Positions 34,451-42,111 of a DNA stretch of 42,275 nucleotides are shown here, piece by piece. The first letter of the stretch is position 1; every line of letters starts with the position of its first letter. Where the stretch lies: contig NZ_FCON02000063.1 in the NCBI RefSeq assembly GCF_001544535.1, positions 1 through 42,275 on the forward strand, in the 5' to 3' direction. The position numbers and the translations under genes are program-made. This DNA comes from Caballeronia choica (GTDB taxonomy: Bacteria > Pseudomonadota > Gammaproteobacteria > Burkholderiales > Burkholderiaceae). The notes below the pieces were generated by a model that was not told where the DNA came from, made no database searches, and saw only the letters and a program-made list of their open reading frames with translations.

Positions 34451-35155
34451 ATGCAGACAATTCTCGATGCCGTGCTCGTCGGCCAGGTCGCGCCGCTGGG
34501 TGCGCACGGCAAGCGCAGCGCGATTCACAAGACGCCGGTGCGCGAGCGCGTGCGCGTCGGCGAAACCGGCATCGAAGGCGACGAGCAGTGCGAACGCAAG
34601 CATCACGGCGGCCCGGAGAAAGCGCTGCACCACTATTCGTTCGATCACTACGCGACGTGGCGTGAAGAATGGATCGTCGGCGCCAGCGGGCTCGAACGTT
34701 TTCAGACGCCGGGCGCTTTCGGGGAAAACCTGTCGACGCGCGGCATCGATGAAAACGATGTCTGCGTCGGCGATGTGTTTCGCATCGGCACGGCGATCGT
34801 GCAGGTGTCGCAGGCGCGCCAGCCGTGCTGGAAGCTCAACCTGCGCTTCTCGCGCGACGACATGTCGCGCCGCGTGCAGGAGACGCGCCGCACCGGCTGG
34901 TATTACCGCGTGCTGGAACCGGGCGAGATCGGCGCGGGCGATGCCGTCGAACGGCTCGCGCGGCCGCATCCGGAATGGACGGTCGCGCGGCTCTTGCGCG
35001 TGCTCTACGTCGATCGCAACGACCGCGCTTCGCTCGAACAGATGGCGACGCTCGACACGCTTACGGCGTCCTGGCGCAACACCGCCGCGAAGCGCCTGGC
35101 GAGCGGCGAGGTCGAATCGTGGTCGAGCCGCCTCGATACGCCCGCGAACGGCTGA
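34451..35155 (+). CDS. yiiM: MOSC-domain protein, YiiM-like
   Basis: A 234-residue protein. The MOSC domain (about residues 30-165) contains GIEGDEQCERKHHGGPEKALH, given here in parts as GIEGDEQ and KHHGGPEKALHHYS, then FGENLSTRGIDE and VSQARQPCWKLN with the conserved Cys. A YiiM C-terminal 3-alpha domain follows (about 170-220). MOSC proteins handle molybdenum cofactor-bound sulfur; YiiM relatives reduce N-hydroxylated compounds. An upstream in-frame TTG (34442) is less likely than the ATG at 34451. Confidence 0.88.
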   Translation: MQTILDAVLVGQVAPLGAHGKRSAIHKTPVRERVRVGETGIEGDEQCERKHHGGPEKALHHYSFDHYATWREEWIVGASGLERFQTPGAFGENLSTRGIDENDVCVGDVFRIGTAIVQVSQARQPCWKLNLRFSRDDMSRRVQETRRTGWYYRVLEPGEIGAGDAVERLARPHPEWTVARLLRVLYVDRNDRASLEQMATLDTLTASWRNTAAKRLASGEVESWSSRLDTPANG

Positions 35156-35239
35156 AGCGTTTCACGGCCTGCAAGCGATCTGCAGGAACAAAAGCGAAGT
35201 GCTATTCTCGATCGCAATTTTCCTCACCGGACACTCGTC

Positions 35240-36352
35240 ATGAGCGCGTTGTTCTCACCGGCCACGCTGCGTGGCGTCACGCTGCGCAATCGCATCGTCG
35301 TGTCACCGATGTGCCAGTACTCCGCCGAGCGCGGCGAAGCCAACGAATGGCACATGATCCATCTCGGGACCCTCGCGCTCTCGGGCGCCGCGATGCTGTT
35401 CATCGAGGCGACCGCCGTCGAACCGGACGGCCGCATCACGCCCGGCGACCTGGGCCTCTGGGACGACGCCACCGAAGCCGCGCTCAAGCCCGTTCTCGCC
35501 GCGATCCGCAAGCATTCGAAGATCGCCGTGACGATGCAGCTTGCGCACGCGGGCCGCAAGGCGTCGAGCCACGTGCCGTGGGACGGCGGGCAGTTGATCG
35601 CGGTGTCGGAAGGCGGATGGCTGCCGTGCGCGCCGTCGGCGGTTCCGCACAAGGAAGGCGAAGCGGCACCGCTCGCTCTCGACACCGCCGGCCTGATGCG
35701 CGTGCGCGAAGCGTTCGTCGCGTCGGCGAAGCGCGCGGACCGGCTCGGCATCGATGGCCTCGAATTGCATGGTGCGCACGGCTATCTGCTGCATCAGTTC
35801 CTCTCGCCGATCGCCAACCAGCGCACCGACGAATACGGCGGCTCGCGCGAAAACCGCATGCGCTTTCCGCTCGAAGTCTTCGATGCGGTGCGCGCCGTCT
35901 GGCCGGCGGACAAACCGCTCGGCGTGCGGGTGTCGGCGTCGGACTGGGTCGACGGCGGCTGGGGAATCGAGGACACCCTCGCGTTCGCGGACGAATTGAA
36001 AAAGCGCGGCGTCGACTGGATCGATGTGTCGTCGGGCGGCGTCTCGCCGCTGCAGAAGATTCCGCTCACGCCCGGCTACCAGGTGCCGTTCGCGAAGGCG
36101 GTGAAGCAGGCGACCGGCCTGCCGACGATCGCAGTCGGCCTGATCACTGATCCGACGCACGCCGAGGAAATCATCGAGAACGGCGAGGCCGACTTCATCG
36201 CGATGGCGCGCGCGATGCTCTATAACCCGCGCTGGCCGTGGCATGCGGCGGGACAACTGGGCGCGACCGTCGATGCGCCGCCGCAATACTGGCGCTCGCA
36301 GCCGCGCGAACAGAAGGCGCTCTTCGGCGACATCTCGTTCGGCCAGCGCTGA
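35240..36352 (+). CDS. Old Yellow Enzyme-type NADH:flavin oxidoreductase (YqjM class)
   Basis: A 370-residue FMN-dependent TIM barrel. The thermophilic-like/YqjM class mark is SPMCQYSA with Cys25, next to Tyr27. The substrate pair is HGAHGYLLHQFLSP (two His), followed by NQRTDEYGGSRENR, and the FMN phosphate site includes IAVGLITDP and ADFIAMARAML. It reduces activated C=C bonds such as enones; physiological substrate unknown. It is in line with the amidotransferase and MOSC genes and ends at a strong terminator. Confidence 0.93.
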   Translation: MSALFSPATLRGVTLRNRIVVSPMCQYSAERGEANEWHMIHLGTLALSGAAMLFIEATAVEPDGRITPGDLGLWDDATEAALKPVLAAIRKHSKIAVTMQLAHAGRKASSHVPWDGGQLIAVSEGGWLPCAPSAVPHKEGEAAPLALDTAGLMRVREAFVASAKRADRLGIDGLELHGAHGYLLHQFLSPIANQRTDEYGGSRENRMRFPLEVFDAVRAVWPADKPLGVRVSASDWVDGGWGIEDTLAFADELKKRGVDWIDVSSGGVSPLQKIPLTPGYQVPFAKAVKQATGLPTIAVGLITDPTHAEEIIENGEADFIAMARAMLYNPRWPWHAAGQLGATVDAPPQYWRSQPREQKALFGDISFGQR

Positions 36353-36466
36353 CTGCGGCTGCGGGTCAATCCGCGCGTATCGCCGAGGGCTCCGGACGGT
36401 TGAATTCGGGCGCGCCTAGCGTGTACGATGCCGATTGTTCGAGCGCTCGATGCGCCCGACACGATG

Positions 36467-36498
36467 AACGCGGCGCCTTTGAGGCCGCCGCGTTTTTT
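36467..36498 (+). terminator. Intrinsic terminator after the Old Yellow Enzyme gene
   Basis: AACGCGGCG (36467-36475) and CGCCGCGTT (36486-36494) form a 9-bp stem with a 10-base loop, merging into six T (36493-36498). It lies about 115 bp after the stop codon. Confidence 0.88.
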
Positions 36499-36551
36499 CA
36501 TTCCGTTGCCGTCCGCTCGCTTCCCGCATCTCGTGACATGCGTCACAACGC

Positions 36552-36586
36552 ATGAGGCACGAGGCATGAGGCATGAGACGTGAGCG
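36552..36586. repeat. Five 7-bp tandem repeats upstream of the SET gene
   Basis: Units ATGAGGC, ACGAGGC, ATGAGGC, ATGAGAC and GTGAGCG stand head to tail, 60-95 bp upstream of the SET-domain gene. Units three and one are identical. This is a small variable-number repeat candidate. Confidence 0.7.
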
Positions 36587-36646
36587 ACAGGCCGGCGCGG
36601 GCGTCATTCAACCTTCCACACCGATCGTTATTTAAGGATTCATTCG

Positions 36647-37099
36647 ATGAGTTCACGCAGGGTCACCGTTCGCCGCTCGGGCGTGCATGGCAAGGGCGTG
36701 TTTGCCGCAAGGCGGATTGCGGCGGGCGAGCAGGTGATGGAATACAAGGGCGAGCGCATTTCGTGGAAAGAAGCGCTGCGCCGGCATCCGCACAATCCGG
36801 ACGAACCGAACCACACGTTCTACTTCGCACTCGACGACGGCCGCGTGATCGACGGCAAAGTCGACGGCAACAGCGCGAAATACATCAACCATTCCTGCGC
36901 GCCGAATTGCGAGGCCGAGGAAGCGGACGGCCGCGTATTCATTCACGCGCTTCGCGACATCGAACCGGATGAGGAGCTGTACTACGACTACGGTCTCGTC
37001 ATCGACGGTCGCATCACGAAGAAGCTCAAGAAAGAATACGAGTGCCGCTGTGGATCGAAGAAGTGCCGGGGGACGATGCTCGCGTTGAAGAAGAAGTAG
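36647..37099 (+). CDS. SET-domain protein-lysine methyltransferase
   Basis: A 150-residue protein that is almost all SET domain. SAM-binding HGKGVFAARRI is at 14-24, the pseudoknot motif YINHSCAPNC at 79-88, and the catalytic YYDYG at 112-116. The post-SET motif YECRCGSKKCRG (Cys133, 135, 140) together with Cys84/Cys88 can form the usual zinc site. The resemblance to eukaryotic histone methyltransferases is strong; bacterial versions have been described in Burkholderia and Legionella as host-directed effectors, but no secretion signal is visible here. AAGGA lies 9 bases upstream of the ATG. Confidence 0.92.
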   Translation: MSSRRVTVRRSGVHGKGVFAARRIAAGEQVMEYKGERISWKEALRRHPHNPDEPNHTFYFALDDGRVIDGKVDGNSAKYINHSCAPNCEAEEADGRVFIHALRDIEPDEELYYDYGLVIDGRITKKLKKEYECRCGSKKCRGTMLALKKK

Positions 37100-37120
37100 G
37101 CATCGCGAGCCTTGGGACAG

Positions 37121-37154
37121 AAAAAAGCCACGGCAGCGCTGCCGTGGCTTTTTT
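37121..37154. terminator. Perfect 34-bp palindromic bidirectional terminator
   Basis: 37121-37137 and 37138-37154 are exact reverse complements: six A, a GC-rich stem (GCCACGGCA and TGCCGTGGC) and six T. It serves the SET gene on the plus strand and the histidine kinase gene on the minus strand, whose stop codon it touches. Confidence 0.95.
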
Positions 37155-38689
37155 CATAGCGTGGGGGTGGCTCCCGGGACGGGGCCCGGCCCGCGCGGCT
37201 TCAGCGGCATGCGCACGACAAAGCGCGCGCCGCTTTCGGGCGCGTCTTCGTAATGCACGCTGCCGCCGTGCAGCACCATGATGTCGTGCACGATTGCGAG
37301 ACCCAGGCCCGCACCGCCTTCCACGGTTTGTCCGTCGCCGCGAAAGAAGCGCTTGAAGAGATCCGGCTGCTGGTCGTGCGGCACGCCCGGGCCGTTGTCT
37401 TCGACGGCGAGCTCGCCGAAGCGCCGGCCCGACGCATCGATGAATTCCGTCACACTCAAGGTCACGCGCGCGCGATCCTGGCGAAACGGCGGAATGTACT
37501 TGAGCGCGTTGTCGATCAGATTGGCGATGACCTCGCGCACCAGCACCACGTTGCCGCGCACGATCAGCGGATCCTCGTTCTCGGGATCGTCGAGGCGTTG
37601 AAAGCCCATATCGACCGACACCGTCAGCGCGCGCGGCACCCATTCCGCGCCAGTCTCGAACGCGAGCGCGGCGAAGTCGAAATCGGCGAAGCGCGCGGCC
37701 TGTTCGCCGGGTTCGGCGCGCGCAAGCGACAGCAACTGATTCGACAGCCGCACCGCGCGATCCGCCGACGCCCGCAATTCCTTAATGGCATCGAGGGCCT
37801 TCGCCGGATCGCGGGCGGTCATCGCCTGCTCGGCGTGCAACTTCACGGCGGTGAGCGGCGTGCGCAACTGATGCGCGGCATCGGCGATGAACTTGCGCTG
37901 TGCGTCGAGCGCGGTCTTCAGGCGTTCGAGCAGGGCGTTCATCGCGCTCGTCAGCGGACGAATCTCCACCGGCACGAGCGTTTCGTCGACCGGTTCGAGC
38001 GAGGTATGCGTTTGCTGATTGAGCGTGTCAGCGAGATCGGTCAGCGGATTGAGCTGCTGGTTCACGACGCGCCATACGATCACCCAGCCGGCCAGCAGCA
38101 GGAGCAGCAGCGGCATCATGATCGCGAACAGGAACTCGACCGCGATGCGATATCGCGAGCCGACGCGCTGCGCCACCTCCACGACGATCGGATTGCCGTG
38201 CGGCTGGTCGACGCGCACCTGCGCCGCGCGCACGCTCAGGCCCTGGTAATGGGTTTCGAACACGTACGCATAGTGGATGCGGCGCACGCTCGTGCCGGTA
38301 AGCGGCAGATCGGGCTCGCCGGCGATTTCGTTCTCGCCGTCGCTGATGCGGTAGATCAGTTGCTCGATCGGATCGGAGAACATCGCCTGCGCGAGCGGCG
38401 GGACGGTCACGGGCGCGTCGACACCGGCAAGCTGGATCTGCCGGGAAATGGCGGTGGCGAGGTCGGCGAGCGAGCGGTCGACGACGTGCTGCGTGTACTG
38501 CCACGCGAGCCAGTACGCCATCAGGCCGCTCATCAGCGCGAGCAGGGACAGCGGCGCCGCAAGGCGCCGCAGCAGGGACCGCCTGAGGCTCGGCGGAACG
38601 GTTGAGCTGGTCACCTTCGAGCGCGCCAGGTGAAGCCAGTCATCGCGAGCGAAGCGTTCGTCGCTCGCGCGCCGGGATGGGAGTCGCAA
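37154..38689 (-). CDS. Sensor histidine kinase, TctE-like
   Basis: A 511-residue (maximum) membrane kinase. Two membrane helices (about 42-64 and 184-207) flank a periplasmic 2CSK-N-type sensor domain. A HAMP-like linker follows, then the DHp helix with His273 in AAHQLRTPLTAV, an N box (NLIDNALKY), G1 box (VEDNGPGVP), F region (FKRFFRG) and G2 (GGAGLGLAIV). TctE-type kinases respond to tricarboxylates or related acids; the ligand here is unknown. The TTG at 38689 is weak, and a GTG at 38614 is an alternative. It follows the response regulator by 20 bp. Confidence 0.9.
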   Translation of the reverse strand: MRLPSRRASDERFARDDWLHLARSKVTSSTVPPSLRRSLLRRLAAPLSLLALMSGLMAYWLAWQYTQHVVDRSLADLATAISRQIQLAGVDAPVTVPPLAQAMFSDPIEQLIYRISDGENEIAGEPDLPLTGTSVRRIHYAYVFETHYQGLSVRAAQVRVDQPHGNPIVVEVAQRVGSRYRIAVEFLFAIMMPLLLLLLAGWVIVWRVVNQQLNPLTDLADTLNQQTHTSLEPVDETLVPVEIRPLTSAMNALLERLKTALDAQRKFIADAAHQLRTPLTAVKLHAEQAMTARDPAKALDAIKELRASADRAVRLSNQLLSLARAEPGEQAARFADFDFAALAFETGAEWVPRALTVSVDMGFQRLDDPENEDPLIVRGNVVLVREVIANLIDNALKYIPPFRQDRARVTLSVTEFIDASGRRFGELAVEDNGPGVPHDQQPDLFKRFFRGDGQTVEGGAGLGLAIVHDIMVLHGGSVHYEDAPESGARFVVRMPLKPRGPGPVPGATPTL

Positions 38690-38709
38690 GACGTTCTACG
38701 GACGACCGC

Positions 38710-39396
38710 TCACGCGGCCTGCCGGATCTCCTGAAGCAGATAGCCAAAGCCACGCACCGTCACGATCTCGACCCGGGTGTTCTCCAGCTTTTTGCGCACT
38801 CGGTGCACGTACACCTCGATCGCGGTATCGCCGAGATCGCCGCCGAAATGCGTCAGGTGATCCTGCAACTGCGCCTTGCTGACCACGCGGCCATGGCGCA
38901 GCAGCAGCATTTCGAGCACGGCGAATTCGCGCGGCGACAGTTCGAGCGGCTTTTCGTCGTTGAAGATGCGCCGATCGACACCCGACAGGCGCAAGCCGCC
39001 CAGCGACACTTCCGGACGCGGCACGTCGCCATGCGGACCGCTGCGGCGCATCACGGCGCGGATGCGCGCTTCCAGTTCCTGTGGCTCGAACGGCTTGAGC
39101 ATGTAGTCGTCGGCGCCGCTGTTCAGGCCCTGCACGCGATCGTGCAGTTCGTCCCGCGCGGTGAGGATGATCACCGGCGTGTGGCGGTTGCTCTGGCGAA
39201 AGCGCGCGAGCAAGGTCATGCCGTCGATGCCCGGCAGGCCGAGATCGAGGATCACGAGTTCATGGCGATTCTGCGCGAGCGCCTGCTCGGCGAAGATGCC
39301 GTCGTGGACCATGTCGACCGTGAAGCCGGACGTTTCTAGGCTGCTTTGGATGCCGCGCGCAATGGGGCGGTCGTCTTCGATCAGAAGGATTCGCAT
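38710..39396 (-). CDS. OmpR-family response regulator, TctD-like
   Basis: A 228-residue regulator. The receiver domain (1-115) has the acidic pocket EDD (7-9), phospho-acceptor Asp51 in VILDLGLPG, Thr in ILTA and Lys in MLKPFE. The C-terminal winged helix (about 128-222) has LSPREFAVLEMLLLRHGRVV and VEVYVHRVRKKLE-like EVYVHRVRKKLENT. It acts with the downstream sensor kinase. Targets are not evident; no tripartite tricarboxylate transporter genes lie beside it. Confidence 0.93.
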   Translation of the reverse strand: MRILLIEDDRPIARGIQSSLETSGFTVDMVHDGIFAEQALAQNRHELVILDLGLPGIDGMTLLARFRQSNRHTPVIILTARDELHDRVQGLNSGADDYMLKPFEPQELEARIRAVMRRSGPHGDVPRPEVSLGGLRLSGVDRRIFNDEKPLELSPREFAVLEMLLLRHGRVVSKAQLQDHLTHFGGDLGDTAIEVYVHRVRKKLENTRVEIVTVRGFGYLLQEIRQAA

Positions 39397-39567
39397 GGAA
39401 GTCGCTCAAGTACAATGGGTTGAGCTCGAACCGGGCGCGGACCGGTGGGAACGTCGACGCGGCGGCGCGGGTTCGGGCCAGATCAAAACGCTTACGTCAA
39501 AGGCGGCACGCCGCGGCATTCGCGTTTTGCCGCGCGCGTCGTGAACCGAAGATCCTTCTGCCCGGAC

Positions 39568-39798
39568 ATGCCCGAAATCCCGATCCACGAACTCGAAGCC
39601 GCGATCAATTTCTGGCGCAATCGCTCGCCGTCGAGCGGCGATGAACCAAGCCTTTGCGATGAGGCGAGCGCGCTGTCCAGGCCCTATGCGCTGCTGATTG
39701 TACAGCGTGCCACATCGATGCCGTCGGAGCGTTTAGACCCCAAAGCGCGGGCCGCGTGGGAAGCTTACGAGCGAATCAGGGCCGGCCTTTCCGATTGA
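39568..39798 (+). CDS. DUF3717-type small protein
   Basis: A 76-residue protein, PEIPIHELEAAINFWRNRSP at the start after Met and SLCDEASALSRPYALLIVQR in the middle. It resembles the DUF3717 family that I recall from Burkholderiaceae, whose function is not known. The ATG at 39568 was chosen because similarity begins there; the frame is open upstream to 39445 without family sequence. Mostly helical, no signal peptide or membrane segment. It is divergent from the TctD-like regulator. Confidence 0.75.
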   Translation: MPEIPIHELEAAINFWRNRSPSSGDEPSLCDEASALSRPYALLIVQRATSMPSERLDPKARAAWEAYERIRAGLSD

Positions 39799-40005
39799 AA
39801 GGAAACTGGGCCTTTTGCCTTGCGGTTCCGTTCGAATCAGCTTTCGAACAGGCATTTATCCGGGTTTTGGACCACTATCGGTCCTTTCACCGCTGTCATT
39901 GTTGGTAATACGGTTGTTACCTCTCTTGCGAATGTAGGCATCGGAGGCTCGCCGCACGCGATGCATTAAAATTGCACGATAGGCGATTTTCCGCAGAAAA
40001 CCATC

Positions 40006-40494
40006 ATGATTGAACTCGATCACTTCGATCTCGCGCTTCTCGACGTGCTCCAGCGCTTTGGACGAGCCACGCATCAGCAATTGGGCGAGCAAGTGCCGCT
40101 GTCGCCGTCGCAAATCGGCCGGCGTCTTCAGCGGCTCGAATCGACGGGCGTGATCGAGGGGTATCGGGTCATGCTGCGGCCGGAGAAACTCGGCCTCGGC
40201 GTAACGGCGTTCACGAGTCTCAAGCTCAAGCATCACGGCGATTCGATCATCGAGCAGTTCCAGCAGCAGATCGAGATGCTCCCCGAAGTGCTGGAATGCC
40301 ATGCGACGGTGGGCGACGCCGACTATCTGCTGCGCATCGTCGCGCCCGACCTCAGCGCGCTGTCGACGTTCGTGATGAAGAAGCTGATGCGCGTGCCCGG
40401 GGTCGACAGCGTGCGCTCGAACATCGTCCTGACCACGTTCAAGCGTAACGGGCCGCTGCCGCTCGGCCACCTCTCGGGTGGTCCGCAAGCCTGA
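40006..40494 (+). CDS. Lrp/AsnC-family transcriptional regulator
   Basis: A 162-residue regulator. The N-terminal helix-turn-helix is DLALLDVLQRFGRATHQQLG, followed by the recognition helix SPSQIGRRLQRLESTGVIEG. The C-terminal RAM ligand-binding domain (about 68-150) has VLECHATVGDADYLLRIVAP. Such proteins sense amino acids or related acids. Its stop codon abuts that of the convergent CYTH gene with no base between. Confidence 0.92.
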   Translation: MIELDHFDLALLDVLQRFGRATHQQLGEQVPLSPSQIGRRLQRLESTGVIEGYRVMLRPEKLGLGVTAFTSLKLKHHGDSIIEQFQQQIEMLPEVLECHATVGDADYLLRIVAPDLSALSTFVMKKLMRVPGVDSVRSNIVLTTFKRNGPLPLGHLSGGPQA

Positions 40495-41013
40495 TCAGGC
40501 GGGCTGACCCAGCAGATCGACATACGCGACCGGCACCAGGTCGCTTTGCGCCACGCCCAGGCGCGCGAACATATCGTGCGCTTCCTTCTCGCCGCCGACT
40601 TCGTCGTCGTCCTGTCCCAGCAGCACTTCCAGTTCGATGAAATCGCCGAGGCCGTCGACCCGGTCGAGGTGGATGCGCGTGCGCCCGACCAGATACACGT
40701 GACGCTCCTTCGAGACGATGCCGCGCGTCTTCAGCGCCTGTGCGAGCAGTGCGTGCATCGCTTCGGGATTGGTCACCGGGCTGCGTGAGTAGTAGGAAAC
40801 CTTCGGGCCGTCGCGGTCGTCGCGCTGGTAGAAGATCAGTTCGGAGGGCGTGCCGTCGTCGAATTGACGCAGTTTGAGGCGGCCGGTCGGGACGTCGTAG
40901 AAGAAATCCTGTTGGCGAAAGATGAGGGGCGCCTCGGACGCGAGCGCGGCGGCCTGTTCACGAAGCGCGTCGAACTGATGCGCTCGGGCCTTGATTTCGA
41001 TATTGCGTGCCAT
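40495..41013 (-). CDS. CYTH-domain protein (class IV adenylate cyclase / thiamine-triphosphatase-like)
   Basis: A 172-residue single-domain CYTH protein. The N-terminal EIKAR signature is at about 5-9, followed by the tunnel residues QQDFFYDVPTGRLKLRQF, ELIFYQRDD, SKERHVYLVGRTRIHLDRV and the GDFIELEV strand. CYTH enzymes act on triphosphates; whether this one makes cAMP or hydrolyses triphosphates cannot be told from sequence alone. AGGAG lies upstream of the ATG at 41013. Confidence 0.88.
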   Translation of the reverse strand: MARNIEIKARAHQFDALREQAAALASEAPLIFRQQDFFYDVPTGRLKLRQFDDGTPSELIFYQRDDRDGPKVSYYSRSPVTNPEAMHALLAQALKTRGIVSKERHVYLVGRTRIHLDRVDGLGDFIELEVLLGQDDDEVGGEKEAHDMFARLGVAQSDLVPVAYVDLLGQPA

Positions 41014-41102
41014 ATGGGAGGGACTCCTGGAAGCCGGGTGGGAAAGCCTGAAAACGTCAGCACTCAGACTAACAAAATTTCGATGACCGGCGCTTGAATC
41101 CC

Positions 41103-42005
41103 TCACACCGACCACTGGTCTTCGATCAGCCGCAACGCGGCGGCGATCACCGGCTCCTCGCGGCGCTCGGCGAGCGCGATGAACGACAACTGCGTCGGCA
41201 CCGTCATCCCTTCGACGATCGTCAACGCGTGTGCATGCGCCTGCGCGAGCGCGATCGAGTCGCGCGCGAGCGAAAGGCCGACGCCCGATTTCACGAGATC
41301 GAGCATCGACGGCTCCTGATCCACTTCCGCGACGATCACGGGCGTCACGCCCGCCGCATCGAAAATGCGCGACAGCAGCCGGTTGTGCGCCGATTCGGGT
41401 GGCGTCCAGATCCACGGCAATTTGGCGAGCATCGCCCAGTCGCGCTTGCCCTTGTTCACGCGATGGTTCCAGCCGGCCGGCGCCAACACGCGATAGAGAT
41501 ACGGCGTCAGCGACACGACGTGAAAACGCTCGCCGTCGCGCGGATCGTCGGCGGCCGGGTTGCCGATGTAAAACCCGACATCGAGATCGCCGGCCTTCAC
41601 GCGTTCGCGCACCCAGCCCGACATGCCGTGCCGAAGCGCCGTCTCGATCTGCGGATACGTTTCGACCAGTTGCCGCAGAAAGCCGCCGAGACGCAGGAAG
41701 TCGGGATCGAGGATCGTCCCGATTCGCAAGCGCCCGCGCACGACATGCCGCAATGCAGCAGCGGCGCGCCACACGTCGTTCGCCGCGGCGAGCGCGCGTT
41801 CGGCGTGCGGCAGCAGCGCTTCGCCGTCGCGCGTGAGCAGCAGGCCGTGCGAGGTCCGCGAAAACAGCACGACGCCCAACGCCTCCTGCAGATTTTTGAT
41901 CTGGAGGCTGACGGCGGGCTGCGTGAGATGCAGTTGCGCGGCGGCACGCGTGAGATTTCCCTCGCGGGCGACCGCGGCGAACGCGCGGAGCAGGGTGTAG
42001 TCCAT
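41103..42005 (-). CDS. LysR-family transcriptional regulator (likely regulator of mmsA)
   Basis: A 300-residue LysR regulator. The N-terminal helix-turn-helix is typical (LLRAFAAVAREGNLTRAAAQ, then LHLTQPAVSLQIKNLQEALG), followed by a periplasmic-binding-like effector domain (about 90-295). It is divergent from mmsA across a 106-bp gap with a LysR-type site, which suggests that it regulates that gene and the pathway beyond the window. Confidence 0.93.
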   Translation of the reverse strand: MDYTLLRAFAAVAREGNLTRAAAQLHLTQPAVSLQIKNLQEALGVVLFSRTSHGLLLTRDGEALLPHAERALAAANDVWRAAAALRHVVRGRLRIGTILDPDFLRLGGFLRQLVETYPQIETALRHGMSGWVRERVKAGDLDVGFYIGNPAADDPRDGERFHVVSLTPYLYRVLAPAGWNHRVNKGKRDWAMLAKLPWIWTPPESAHNRLLSRIFDAAGVTPVIVAEVDQEPSMLDLVKSGVGLSLARDSIALAQAHAHALTIVEGMTVPTQLSFIALAERREEPVIAAALRLIEDQWSV

Positions 42006-42026
42006 CGGCTGATATTAGCGCGTCTT

Positions 42027-42048
42027 ATATCTCTATTGAACATATCTC
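42027..42048. promoter_or_regulatory. Candidate LysR operator between lysR and mmsA
   Basis: ATATCTC is repeated at 42027-42033 and 42042-42048. The first ATAT and second ATAT also form a palindromic ATAT-N11-ATAT (42027-42045), fitting the T-N11-A LysR box. Confidence 0.55.
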
Positions 42049-42111
42049 ATTGGATCAAGGGGACCGGCGGCGCTACTCTTCGTTGAGAAAACCATATCCT
42101 CGGAGACGCAC

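Noticed and set aside
36647-37099. Calling the SET protein a secreted host effector
   Set aside because: No signal or secretion-linked neighbours; similarity of fold alone does not support that role.
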